Part shown: positions 8,373 to 17,445 of the stretch, piece by piece
Position numbering within the stretch: position 1 is the stretch's first letter
Layout: every line of letters starts with the position of its first letter
Notes under the pieces: model-generated
Told to the model about the DNA's origin: nothing
Databases searched by the model: none
Seen by the model: the letters and a program-made list of their open reading frames with translations, nothing else
Source of the DNA: Caldisericota bacterium
Lineage (GTDB): Bacteria > Caldisericota > Caldisericia > Cryosericales > Cryosericaceae
Direction of reading: 5' to 3'
DNA length: 18,150 bases
NCBI GenBank assembly: GCA_026390245.1
Contig: JAPLGI010000156.1
Coordinates: 1 to 18,150, forward strand
Made by a program: the position numbers and the translations under genes

Positions 8373-9437
8373 ATGGAAAATGCGAAGATGACCGACAAGG
8401 CACAGAAGAACGAGGCTGCTGACAGATTAACCGATCGCGACAAGGCTCTGGCAGCCGCCATGTCTCAGATAGAGAAGCAGTTTGGCAAAGGTTCAGTCAT
8501 GAAGCTTGGTGATCGCCCAAGCGGGGCGCTGGTTCCTGCTATATCAACAGGCAGCCTTTCCCTTGACGCGGCGCTTGGTATCGGCGGTCTTCCGCGCGGA
8601 AGGATCGTCGAGATTTATGGCCCGGAGGGAGGAGGCAAGACCACTCTCGCGCTCCAGGCGATTGCCGAAGCACAGAAGGCAGGAGGCAGGGCTGCATTCA
8701 TCGATGCCGAACATGCTCTGGACCCCGTGTACGCTCGCAGCATCGGAGTAGACGTGGATGAGCTGATCATTTCACAGCCTGATTATGCCGAGCAAGCTCT
8801 GGAGATAGCCGACATGCTTGTTCAGTCAGGCGGTCTGGACGTATTTGCTCTCGACTCTGTGGCTGCGCTCGTGCCGAGAGTCGAACTCGAAGGCATGATG
8901 GGGGATCAGTTCGTTGGACTCCAGGCACGTCTCATGTCTCAGGCTCTGCGGAAGCTCGCGGGCGTCCTGAGCAAGTCACAGACGTGTGCGATTTTTATCA
9001 ATCAGTTACGCGAAAAGATCGGTGTTACGTATGGAAATCCGGAGGTCACGCCTGGCGGTCGCGCCCTCAAGTTCTACTCATCCGTGAGGCTGGAAGTTCG
9101 TCGGGTTGAGAGTATCACGGAGGGAGACGCTGTTATCGGCAACAAGGTGAAAGTGAAGGTTGTCAAGAACAAGATGGCGCCACCGTATCGGGTGGCGCAG
9201 TTTGACATCATCTTCGGCAAGGGCATCCAGACATTCGGCGAGGTTGTTGACCTGGCCGTACAGTTCGACATTATCGAGAAGAGTGGGTCGTGGTATGCCT
9301 ACGGCGGCACACGGCTTGCACAGGGACGCGACAATGCTGCGGCCTACCTCAAGGAGCACCCAGATATCATGACCGAGATAAAGGGCAAGGTCCGCGACAA
9401 GCTTTCACCTCAAGCGGATACTGGCCCGACAGACTAG
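8373..9437 (+). CDS. recA: RecA recombinase
   Basis: The 354-residue protein forms the DNA strand-exchange filament and triggers LexA self-cleavage where LexA exists. Visible landmarks: start of the core [20 protein letters not shown] (25-44), Walker A GPEGGGKT at 83-90, the catalytic glutamate in DAEHALDP (E113), Walker B-like VFALDS (157-162), loop L1 around 172-182, and loop L2 with [16 protein letters not shown] (209-224). TGGAGG at 8363-8368 supports the ATG at 8373; an ATG at 8388 is a less likely start. Departures from the usual sequence: the P-loop normally reads GPESSGKT, L1 normally has GDSH where this has GDQF, and L2 normally has VMFGNPETT where this has VTYGNPEVT. The acidic C-terminal tail is weak. 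A 76-base gap separates it from rny, the common neighbour. Confidence 0.97.
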   Translation: MENAKMTDKAQKNEAADRLTDRDKALAAAMSQIEKQFGKGSVMKLGDRPSGALVPAISTGSLSLDAALGIGGLPRGRIVEIYGPEGGGKTTLALQAIAEAQKAGGRAAFIDAEHALDPVYARSIGVDVDELIISQPDYAEQALEIADMLVQSGGLDVFALDSVAALVPRVELEGMMGDQFVGLQARLMSQALRKLAGVLSKSQTCAIFINQLREKIGVTYGNPEVTPGGRALKFYSSVRLEVRRVESITEGDAVIGNKVKVKVVKNKMAPPYRVAQFDIIFGKGIQTFGEVVDLAVQFDIIEKSGSWYAYGGTRLAQGRDNAAAYLKEHPDIMTEIKGKVRDKLSPQADTGPTD

Positions 9438-9513
9438 TTCGGCCGGGTTCCTTGAAGGCACTTCGGTCGGCGCTTGCCAGATCGGAGTCTTACACACTAA
9501 GGATGGTAGATAC

Positions 9514-11064
9514 ATGCCTGGAATAAACGGGATCATCTCCTCCGCGATATACGCGGGGATGCTGATTCTTGGAATCGTCATAGGTCTCCTTGTTGAAGGA
9601 TACATAGCGAGGAACCGTGTCGAGTCGGCGCGCGAGCTGGTGCGCAAGATGGAAGAGGAAGCGCGTTCGAGCATCGAGGCCGAGAATGCCAAGAACAGAC
9701 TCAAACTCCAAGATGAACTGGAAGAGAAGAAGAACAGCCTGGAGGACAGGTTCATTGCCCGTCAGACGGAACTGCAGAAGACGGAACATCGCCTGATCCA
9801 GAAAGAGACCTTTCTTGACCATCGCGTTGAGCAGGTGGAGCAGAAGGACAGGGATCTCGACGCTGCTCAGGACAAGCTTCGTATCAAGACGGAGACCGTC
9901 GAGGGCCAGCGAGCTGCTGCGGAAGCTGAATTGCAGCGGATCGCGCAGTTGAATCCCGAGGAGGCCCGGGCGGTCGTACTGGACCGAGCTGAGAAGGACA
10001 CGAGGTCCCGTGTGGCCAAGATGGTAGGCGAGGTCGTGCACGAAGCCCAGCTTCAGGCTGATGCCAAGGCGGCCGAAGTCATCGCCTCGTCCATCCAGAA
10101 GATTGCCACTGATTATGTGGGTGAATCGACGATCAGTGTCGTTCCTCTGCCATCGGAAGACTGGAAGGGGCGCATCATTGGTCGGGAAGGCCGCAACATA
10201 AGGGCTTTTGAGACGCTGACCGGGGTGGACCTCCTGATCGACGATACTCCGGAAGCTGTAACCTTGTCGGCGTTCAACCCGATTCGCCGGGAAGTCGCAC
10301 GAATTGCCCTGGAAAGGCTGGTTGTCGACGGACGGATTCACCCGGCGCACATCGAGCAGTTCGTCGAGGAAGCAGAACGCCAGATGGACGAGCGAGTTTT
10401 CAGTGAAGGGCAGCAGGCCGCGAATCATGTCGGCATTGCTGGCCTTTCCGACGAGATCACACGTCTCATTGGCCGTTTGAAGTATCGGACCAGCTACGGT
10501 CAGAATGTCCTCGCGCATTCCGTTGAAGCGGCTTTCATAGCGGCCAACATCGCGTCAGAACTGAAGCTGCCTGCTGGACCGGCTAAGCGGGCTGGGTTCC
10601 TTCATGATATCGGCAAGGCTGTCGACTATGAAGTCGAAGGGCCGCACGCCCTCATAGGCGCAGATATCCTGAACAAGTCCGGCGAAGCTGAAAACATCGT
10701 CCATGCTGTCGCTGCTCATCACAGCGATGTCCCCATGGAGACTGTTCTCGACGTGATCGTGCACGTCGCCGACGCACTCTCGGCATCAAGGCCGGGTGCG
10801 CGTCGTGAGAGTGTGGAAAGCTATATCAAGCGTCTGGAGAAACTGGAGTCCATTGCGAACTCGATACCTGGAATCAAGAAGTCTTACGCTATTCAGGCGG
10901 GTCGTGAGCTCCGAATTCTTGTGGAGCCCGATGAAGTTGACGAGTCTCTCGCAGCAAAGATTGCCATGGACGTTGCTCGCAAGGTGGAACTGGAAGTCTC
11001 GTATCCGGGGCAGATCAAGGTGACCGTCGTTCGTGAGACCAGATACTCCGACTACGCCAAATAG
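9514..11064 (+). CDS. rny: Ribonuclease Y
   Basis: This 516-residue membrane-anchored endoribonuclease initiates mRNA decay. It has an N-terminal transmembrane segment (about 8-28), a long charged coiled coil (about 33-190), a KH RNA-binding domain with GRIIGREGRNIR (219-230), and an HD metal-dependent phosphohydrolase domain with the paired residues H364 and D365 in GFLHDIGKAVD and a further AAHHSD segment. Length and order match B. subtilis RNase Y (520). AAGGATGG at 9499-9506 precedes the ATG. No clear promoter or terminator is seen between recA and rny, so the two may share a transcript. The end overlaps the predicted uvrC start by 32 bases. Confidence 0.97.
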   Translation: MPGINGIISSAIYAGMLILGIVIGLLVEGYIARNRVESARELVRKMEEEARSSIEAENAKNRLKLQDELEEKKNSLEDRFIARQTELQKTEHRLIQKETFLDHRVEQVEQKDRDLDAAQDKLRIKTETVEGQRAAAEAELQRIAQLNPEEARAVVLDRAEKDTRSRVAKMVGEVVHEAQLQADAKAAEVIASSIQKIATDYVGESTISVVPLPSEDWKGRIIGREGRNIRAFETLTGVDLLIDDTPEAVTLSAFNPIRREVARIALERLVVDGRIHPAHIEQFVEEAERQMDERVFSEGQQAANHVGIAGLSDEITRLIGRLKYRTSYGQNVLAHSVEAAFIAANIASELKLPAGPAKRAGFLHDIGKAVDYEVEGPHALIGADILNKSGEAENIVHAVAAHHSDVPMETVLDVIVHVADALSASRPGARRESVESYIKRLEKLESIANSIPGIKKSYAIQAGRELRILVEPDEVDESLAAKIAMDVARKVELEVSYPGQIKVTVVRETRYSDYAK

Positions 11065-12727
11065 CACTCTCAACGGCCTGGAAACTGCATACAAGCTGCC
11101 CTTCGAGAAGGATTCTCTCGGTAAACTCCCGGCCATGCCGGGGGTTTACGTCATTCGAGATTCTGCGGACCGCATCATCTATGTGGGCAAAGCGAAGAAT
11201 CTCCGCAAGAGAGTCGAGTCCTACTTCAGAACTGACCTGAATCCAAAGACAAGATCGATGGTGGGCAATGCTCGGTTCTTCAGCTTCATCACGGCTGGAC
11301 ACGAGGACCAGGCGCTCGTGCTCGAGTCGAACTTCATTAAGTGCTACAAGCCTCACTACAACATCCAGCTCGTCGATGGCAAGTCGTATCCGCTGATCGA
11401 ATTGACAGGTGACTCTTTTCCAGTCCTCAGGAAGACCCGTCGCGTGACGACGGCCAGGAGTCGCTACTTTGGGCCATATCCGAAGTCCGGGCTGCTTAAC
11501 CTGGGTCTTGACAGCCTTAGACACGCGTTCCCAGTCAGAACGTGTCATCGGAGGATCGATCCGACAAAGCCTACCAAGCCCTGCCTCGACTTTGACCTGG
11601 GGCTCTGTCTGGCTCCGTGTGGCAACAGGTGTTCCCATGCTGAGTATGTCCAGGCAATAGAGAACCTTTCGGAGTTTCTGAACGGCAAGATGCGTTCGTT
11701 GCTGAGGCAGCTTGAAAACGCCATGGACCAGGCGTCTCGGTCGCAGCAATACGAGCGGGCCGTGCGCCATCGTGACTCCTACCTTGCGCTGAAAGGACTA
11801 TTTGAGCGTTACGCCGTGTTTGCGCCGCGGACGCGAGACATGGATGTCTTCGCGTTTCACCAGCAAGGGAATCTTGTCGCGGTCGTCCGACAGGCGCTTC
11901 GTGAAGGCAGGCTGATCGCTTCTACGGAGTTCATCTATGACCTCAAGGGCAGGGAGGGGCCCGATGCAGTCATGCAGGCGGATCTCATAACCGATTTCTA
12001 CCACCGGTTTCGGGTGACTGCTCCTGGGCGGATAGCAGTGGACGCCACGGGGGCAGAAGCGACGGTTGTGCGCGAGCGACTGCGGGAGACGCTTGGGCCC
12101 ACGATTTCTCTGGCGTCGCCACGTTCGACCGAGACTTCACGCCTCCTACGCTTCGCTGGTGAGAACGCCGAACAGAAACTGATTGCCTCGACGCGGGCAA
12201 CCGACATCCCTGCGCAGCTGTCGGTCTTGAAGGCGGTCCTGGACCTTGAACACCTCCCTGTGCGTATTGAGGGATATGACGTATCGAACATCTCAGGAAA
12301 GGATGCTACCGTGTCCATGGTCGTTTTCATTGCCGGGAAACCGGCAAAGGATCAGTACAGGCTGTTCAACATGCACTCTCTGGAAACGCCGAACGATCCG
12401 GCAATGCTGGCTGAGGCTCTTGGGCGGCGCTTCGCCAGGTGGAGTGACATTGCGTTTGGTGATCCTGCTGATTTGCTGCTCATCGACGGGGGGCTCTCGC
12501 AGTTGGGAGCTGTCTGTGCCGTTCGCGATGATGCCGGAGTGGATGTGCCTGTTGTTGGCATCGCCAAGAAGGAAGAACTGCTGTACCGTGAAGGGACACC
12601 GGAACCGGTACGGCTGTCGCATGATTCCGGCGCTTTGTTGTTGCTCATGGCAATTCGGGACGAAGCGCATCGCTTCGGAAAGCGGGAATTTCACAGACGG
12701 CACGAGCATCCCCTGAAACACCGTTGA
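11033..12727 (+). CDS. uvrC: Excinuclease ABC subunit C, lacking the C-terminal HhH domain
   Basis: UvrC makes both incisions in nucleotide excision repair. The 564 residues contain a GIY-YIG nuclease (GVYVIRD at 37-43, YVGKAKNLRKRV at 50-61, catalytic E98), a cysteine cluster around 171-200 (CHRRID...CLDFDLGLCLAPC), a UVR UvrB-binding motif near 238-258 and an RNase H-like endonuclease with catalytic residues D416 (EGYDVSN), D485 (LIDGG) and H546 (DEAHRF). The protein stops 18 residues after H546, whereas E. coli and T. maritima UvrC continue about 70 residues with a tandem helix-hairpin-helix. The missing part is not in another frame: the next gene starts 17 bases on. The GTG at 11033, inside rny and preceded by AAGGTGA, is the best start because the next ATG would cut the GIY-YIG domain. 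Confidence 0.94.
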   Translation: MRPDTPTTPNSTLNGLETAYKLPFEKDSLGKLPAMPGVYVIRDSADRIIYVGKAKNLRKRVESYFRTDLNPKTRSMVGNARFFSFITAGHEDQALVLESNFIKCYKPHYNIQLVDGKSYPLIELTGDSFPVLRKTRRVTTARSRYFGPYPKSGLLNLGLDSLRHAFPVRTCHRRIDPTKPTKPCLDFDLGLCLAPCGNRCSHAEYVQAIENLSEFLNGKMRSLLRQLENAMDQASRSQQYERAVRHRDSYLALKGLFERYAVFAPRTRDMDVFAFHQQGNLVAVVRQALREGRLIASTEFIYDLKGREGPDAVMQADLITDFYHRFRVTAPGRIAVDATGAEATVVRERLRETLGPTISLASPRSTETSRLLRFAGENAEQKLIASTRATDIPAQLSVLKAVLDLEHLPVRIEGYDVSNISGKDATVSMVVFIAGKPAKDQYRLFNMHSLETPNDPAMLAEALGRRFARWSDIAFGDPADLLLIDGGLSQLGAVCAVRDDAGVDVPVVGIAKKEELLYREGTPEPVRLSHDSGALLLLMAIRDEAHRFGKREFHRRHEHPLKHR

Positions 12728-12744
12728 TTTCGAAAGGAGACAAT

Positions 12745-13101
12745 ATGGACCTCATTGTTCGTCTATTGCTGAACGCTTCAGTCTTCTTGCTGGTCAGTCA
12801 GGCCGTCCCTGGCTTCGACGTTGCAACCCTGTGGACGGCTCTATGGGCCGCACTCATCTTCGGGTTCGTCAACGCCCTCATTCGCCCGATCCTGCTTGCC
12901 ATAAGCCTGCCACTCAGCATTCTGAGCCTGGGCCTGTTTACCCTTGTCGTTGATGCTGCTGTCATGGCTCTTACGGCATGGCTGGTGCCTGGTTTTGACG
13001 TCCACGGATTCCTGGCGGCGCTCCTCGGGTGGGTGCTGGTCTCTTTTGGGAGCATGATTGTATCATCGCTGCTCGGAGACAACAAAGGGAAACGGGCATG
13101 A
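12745..13101 (+). CDS. Phage holin family 4 / YvlD-like small membrane protein
   Basis: A 118-residue, very hydrophobic protein with about four membrane segments (roughly 4-20, 28-48, 50-80 and 88-110) and a short basic tail. It matches the phage-holin-4 superfamily (Pfam Phage_holin_4_2, B. subtilis YvlD type), which despite its name is mostly chromosomal and of unknown function. An internal duplication is visible: VPGFDV occurs at 21-26 and 81-86, each followed by a hydrophobic stretch, and the central FVNALIRPILLAISLPL is typical of the family. AAAGGAG at 12733-12739 supports the ATG at 12745; an upstream in-frame TTG at 12724 has no such site. The stop overlaps the next start (ATGA). No lysis genes are nearby, so a phage origin is not supported. 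Confidence 0.87.
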   Translation: MDLIVRLLLNASVFLLVSQAVPGFDVATLWTALWAALIFGFVNALIRPILLAISLPLSILSLGLFTLVVDAAVMALTAWLVPGFDVHGFLAALLGWVLVSFGSMIVSSLLGDNKGKRA

Positions 13102-13829
13102 GTTCACAGATGCTTGGAGACTTTCATGTCCACACCGTCTTCTCTGGACATGCGTTCTCCACGTTGCAGGAAGTTGTAGTTGCAGCACAGGCGCGGGGCT
13201 TGAAGTATCTTGCCATCACGGACCACGGTCCTGCGCGTGTGGACGGGCCCAAGCTGGACTATTTCAAGAATCTTAACAGACAGGATACTCTGCGGCAGGT
13301 GCCCGGGATTCGCGTTCTTGTCGGGGTCGAGGCCAATATCATCAATCCTTGGGGCGACCTGGACATGCCCGAGAAGCTATTGCACGAGCTCGACGTCGTT
13401 GTTGCCGGGTTCCACAACTCGACGGGCTATGGAGGATCGTCAGTCTCCGAGAACACGGGGGCTCTCGTCAAAGCCATGGAGAAGAACCGGATAACCGTTG
13501 TCGCTCACATTGGCGATCCGCGTTTCCCCTATCCCGTTGATCTCGAAGAATCGATTGCTGCTGCAGCAGCGAAGGGCGTACTTGTGGAAATCAACCAGTC
13601 GGCACTTCACACGTGGAGGGACGTCAACGTTGCGCACTATGAGCGTGTCCTGGAACTCCTTGGCAAGTACCATGTGCCAATCCTGATGAGCTCGGATTCA
13701 CACATCTCCTACAGCGTGGGCATCGTATCGGAGTGTGAAAGGCTTCTCATCGCTCACGATATCGATCCAGCCTCGACGGTGAACTACTCGGAAGAACTGA
13801 TCCAGCGGTACCTGGTTCCGCAGTCATGA
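13098..13829 (+). CDS. PHP-domain phosphohydrolase, YcdX-like
   Basis: The 243-residue protein matches the length and the full trinuclear metal-site pattern of YcdX-type PHP hydrolases: H10 and H12 (DFHVHT), H18 (SGHAFST), H43 (ITDHGP), E78 (GVEAN), H106 (GFHNS), H137 (VAHIGDPRFP), and D200 and H202 (SSDSH). Such enzymes hydrolyse phosphomonoesters; the natural substrate is not established. It is shorter than histidinol phosphate phosphatase and lacks the polymerase parts of PolX or DnaE, so a stand-alone PHP enzyme is the best reading. The ATG overlaps the stop of the membrane protein gene by 4 bases, and its own stop overlaps hflX by 4 bases. An in-frame start at 13029 inside the preceding gene gives no family match. 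Confidence 0.87.
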   Translation: MSSQMLGDFHVHTVFSGHAFSTLQEVVVAAQARGLKYLAITDHGPARVDGPKLDYFKNLNRQDTLRQVPGIRVLVGVEANIINPWGDLDMPEKLLHELDVVVAGFHNSTGYGGSSVSENTGALVKAMEKNRITVVAHIGDPRFPYPVDLEESIAAAAAKGVLVEINQSALHTWRDVNVAHYERVLELLGKYHVPILMSSDSHISYSVGIVSECERLLIAHDIDPASTVNYSEELIQRYLVPQS

Positions 13830-15073
13830 GCGGCGAAGCTATCGCACGAACGGCAGTCATCGTCAGTGTTCGGAAGCTCGGCGAGATCGTCGATCCCGAG
13901 CGTCCGGAAGAAACGCGGCAATTGGCCGAAGGCCTCGGACTGGAAGTACTTGAGTCCAAGACCTACGTGCAGCGGACCCCTCAGCGTTTTCTGCTGGGCA
14001 AGGGACAGGTCGAGGAGCTGCACGAGCTGCTCCAAGCTCTGAGGGCCGACCTGGTCATCTTTGACTCAGAGCTCACGCCCCTGCAGTACCGCCATATGAT
14101 CGACCATCTCGAGACGTCCGTCATGGACAGAGCCAGACTCATCCTCGAGACATTTGCTTCTCAGGCTCATACTGCGGAAGCCAAGAAGCGTGTCCAGATT
14201 GCCGAACGGCTCTTCGAGCTCACGCAACTGCGGGCAATGAACGCCGGATACGACCAGCAGGCGGGGTACATTGGCATGCGCGGGCCGGGCGAAACCCTGT
14301 TTCAAAAGCGACGCAGAGCAAAGAGATCGGAGATCCACGAACTCCGCGAAGAAGTCAAGCAAGTCGACACGCGGTATGCAATCAAGACACACACACGTCA
14401 GGAATCGGCAATTGTGAAGATAGCCGTGGTAGGGTACACGAATGCCGGCAAGAGCACTCTCATCAATCTCATGGCTGGCTCCGAGCTGCGGGCCGAGGAC
14501 AGGCTGTTTGCGACCCTGGACACGGCAGCACGGCCGGCTTGCTTCGGGCGCCAGTCCACAGTGCTCATCGATACAGTCGGCTTCATCCGGGACCTTCCGG
14601 AATCACTGATGGACTCGTTTCGGTCGACGCTCATGGAAGCCCATGATTCGGACCTCCTCCTGCACGTTGTCGATGCCGGCGTACGGGACTTGCCTGAGCG
14701 AATCCACATAGTCGACACTGTTCTTGCACGCATTGGCTGCTCCGACATTCCGCGAGTGCTCATCTTCAACAAGATCGATACCGTAGAATGGGCCAGACGA
14801 GAAGAGATTCTCCGCATCGGAACAGGGTTCATGATCTCGGCCAGGACGCTCGAGGGTGTCGACCGCCTCAAGGGCCACATTGCAGAAGTCCTGCTCCGCC
14901 GCGTTGCCCACGGGCGATACGTCATCCCGTTCATTGAGCCGGAAGCGCGGTCTGACGTCTATGCCGGCGCGGTCGTCTTGAACGAGAGACTCACTGCGAG
15001 AAGCTGGATCATCGATGCCGCTGGCATGGCTCCTGGTGTCCGTCTCCCTCAGCGTTTTCTGCGAAAGGGCTGA
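13826..15073 (+). CDS. hflX: Ribosome-associated GTPase HflX
   Basis: This 415-residue protein is an HflX-family GTPase that binds the large ribosomal subunit and splits stalled ribosomes. The N-terminal domain has QRFLLGKGQVEEL and SELTPLQ (the family NPxLTPxQ-like block), then a coiled-coil linker around IGMRGPGET (149-157). G motifs are clear: G1 GYTNAGKS (203-210), G3 DTVGFI (249-254), G4 NKID (315-318) and G5 SA (about 338). A short C-terminal domain contains PFIEPEA. The usual GGGIGTRGPGExxLExDRR block is altered here: the preceding glycines are mostly lost and the DRR segment reads KRRR. The ATG overlaps the stop of the PHP gene (ATGA), with little Shine-Dalgarno of its own. Confidence 0.93.
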   Translation: MSGEAIARTAVIVSVRKLGEIVDPERPEETRQLAEGLGLEVLESKTYVQRTPQRFLLGKGQVEELHELLQALRADLVIFDSELTPLQYRHMIDHLETSVMDRARLILETFASQAHTAEAKKRVQIAERLFELTQLRAMNAGYDQQAGYIGMRGPGETLFQKRRRAKRSEIHELREEVKQVDTRYAIKTHTRQESAIVKIAVVGYTNAGKSTLINLMAGSELRAEDRLFATLDTAARPACFGRQSTVLIDTVGFIRDLPESLMDSFRSTLMEAHDSDLLLHVVDAGVRDLPERIHIVDTVLARIGCSDIPRVLIFNKIDTVEWARREEILRIGTGFMISARTLEGVDRLKGHIAEVLLRRVAHGRYVIPFIEPEARSDVYAGAVVLNERLTARSWIIDAAGMAPGVRLPQRFLRKG

Positions 15074-15122
15074 CCGGAGGCGCGCAGCGTCCCGCCATCA
15101 ACGATGTGAATGCATGTGGGCA

Positions 15123-15142
15123 CTGATTGTATTGGCAATCAG
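15123..15142 (+). promoter_or_regulatory. Candidate operator: perfect 7-bp inverted repeat over the queA -35 box
   Basis: CTGATTG (15123-15129) and CAATCAG (15136-15142) are exact reverse complements with a 6-base spacer. The site covers the -35 hexamer of the predicted queA promoter, the usual place for a repressor operator. There is no T-run after it, so it is not a rho-independent terminator for hflX. The binding protein, if any, is unknown. Confidence 0.45.
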
Positions 15143-15159
15143 GTCTGCATTCGTATACT
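15132..15159 (+). promoter_or_regulatory. Predicted promoter of queA-tgt
   Basis: TTGGCA (15132-15137) and TATACT (15154-15159) are spaced by 16 bases, close to the sigma-70 consensus. Transcription would begin near 15166, leaving a leader of about 70 bases. The whole 161-base gap between hflX and queA otherwise shows only the inverted repeat and a short CCGA/TCGG hairpin near 15180-15191. Confidence 0.65.
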
Positions 15160-15234
15160 ACACTCTGCCGAACTCAAGAACCGAAGCATCGGCTCCGGCG
15201 GACGGCGGCATGGAGACAAGGAGCAGGACCAACA

Positions 15235-16257
15235 GTGAATATTCGCGACTTTGACTACGAGCTGCCACAGCGGCTCATTGCCCAGACACCCCTTGAACAG
15301 CGCGATCTTGCACGTCTCATGGTCGTCGACCGGATGACAGGAACGGTGGAACACAGGCAGTTTCGAGACCTGCCCACCTATCTGCGTCCTCGAGACGTTA
15401 TTGTCGTCAACGATACGCGTGTCAATGAGGCCAGTTTCAGCTGCCACAAAGATGCGACCGGTGCCACGATCGATGTGCTGCTGACAGCTCGGATGTCGCC
15501 AACCCGCTTCATGGCGCTGGTTCGTCCTCTCAAGCGCCTGCACATTGGGGAGACATGCACCGTCACGTCTGACGTCAGTCTGCAGCTGCTGGAACGCAAC
15601 GACGATGGTGACGCAGTGATCGAGTTCTCACGCGATCCCTATTCAAGTGCTGGATTCCGTGCCGTCGCACGTGTTCAGATTCCGCCGTATATCAAGCGTT
15701 TTCCTGAGGACCCCACGGCCTATCAAACAGTCTATGCCCGGGAGCCGGGCTCTGTCGCGGCACCGACCGCTGGACTGCATTTCACGCCGGAGCTGCTCGA
15801 GAGAGTGAGAGGCCTGGGAGTCGACATCGAGCATGTTACGCTCGATGTCGGGCTGGGAACATTTCAGCCGGTGCGTGTCGAGCGTATCGAGAATCATCAC
15901 ATGCATTCCGAGCGTTTCACGCTGCCCGAGGACACGGCAACAGCGGTCAACGGTGCTCGTGCAAACCATGCGGCCGTAACTGCCATTGGGACGACGGTGG
16001 CCAGGACACTCGAATCGTGCATCAGCCCGGATGGGACCGTCAGGGCTGGGGGTGGAGAGACCAGCATCTTCATCTATCCCCCCCACGACTTTCACGGATT
16101 CGACCATCTGGTCACGAACTTTCATCTGCCTAAGTCGACCCTGCTCATGCTTGTCGGGGCATTCATGGGGATGGACCTGATGTGGACAGCATACCATGAA
16201 GCAATTCGCGAGCAGTACCGCTTCTTCAGCTTTGGCGACGCCATGCTGATTCTCTAG
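15235..16257 (+). CDS. queA: S-adenosylmethionine:tRNA ribosyltransferase-isomerase QueA
   Basis: QueA transfers and isomerises the ribose of SAM onto preQ1 in tRNA, giving epoxyqueuosine. The 340-residue protein has the family N-terminus RDFDYELPQRLIAQTP, NDTRV (59-63), PPYI (150-153), YQTVYA (163-168), the strongly conserved AAPTAGLHFT (175-184), GLGTFQPVR (206-214) and TNFHLPKSTLLMLV (294-307), ending in FFSFGDAMLIL. The GTG at 15235 is chosen because it gives the canonical N-terminus, with AAGGAG (15218-15223) and CAGGA (15224-15228) upstream; starting at 15127 adds an unrelated 36-residue extension across the promoter. After NDTRV the usual IPARL reads NEASF, losing a conserved arginine. 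tgt follows after 9 bases. Confidence 0.94.
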   Translation: MNIRDFDYELPQRLIAQTPLEQRDLARLMVVDRMTGTVEHRQFRDLPTYLRPRDVIVVNDTRVNEASFSCHKDATGATIDVLLTARMSPTRFMALVRPLKRLHIGETCTVTSDVSLQLLERNDDGDAVIEFSRDPYSSAGFRAVARVQIPPYIKRFPEDPTAYQTVYAREPGSVAAPTAGLHFTPELLERVRGLGVDIEHVTLDVGLGTFQPVRVERIENHHMHSERFTLPEDTATAVNGARANHAAVTAIGTTVARTLESCISPDGTVRAGGGETSIFIYPPHDFHGFDHLVTNFHLPKSTLLMLVGAFMGMDLMWTAYHEAIREQYRFFSFGDAMLIL

Positions 16258-17391
<1,134 letters not shown>

Positions 17392-17397
17392 GTGTCC

Positions 17398-17416
17398 TGC
17401 AGCAGCCACTGCTGCA
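17398..17416 (+). terminator. Perfect hairpin after tgt, possible weak terminator
   Basis: TGCAGCAG (17398-17405) and CTGCTGCA (17409-17416) form a perfect 8-bp stem with a 3-base loop, 6 bases after the tgt stop. No uninterrupted T-run follows; the next bases are the secD -35 box. It may end part of the queA-tgt transcript, protect its 3' end, or be a protein-binding site. Confidence 0.4.
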
Positions 17417-17445
17417 TTGACACTGAGCCTTATTTGATGTACATT
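17417..17445 (+). promoter_or_regulatory. Predicted promoter of secD
   Basis: A perfect consensus -35 TTGACA (17417-17422) is followed after 17 bases by TACATT (17440-17445), a reasonable -10. Transcription would start near 17452, about 25 bases before the secD ATG and just ahead of its GAGGAGG ribosome binding site (17463-17469). Confidence 0.65.

Noticed and set aside
9442..9471. Possible hairpin terminator between recA and rny
   Set aside because: GCCG/CGGC outer and TTGAAG/CTTCGG inner stems are interrupted by an asymmetric bulge and there is no T-run; too weak to call.
12745..13101. Prophage remnant suggested by the holin-family membrane protein
   Set aside because: This family is mainly chromosomal, and no endolysin, integrase or other phage gene is near.
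15160..15234. Possible preQ1 riboswitch in the queA leader
   Set aside because: Only a 4-bp hairpin (CCGA/TCGG) is visible and the conserved preQ1 aptamer core is not found.
15015..15254. Small frame across the hflX-queA gap
   Set aside because: It overlaps the end of hflX and the promoter region, has no ribosome binding site and no protein-like pattern.
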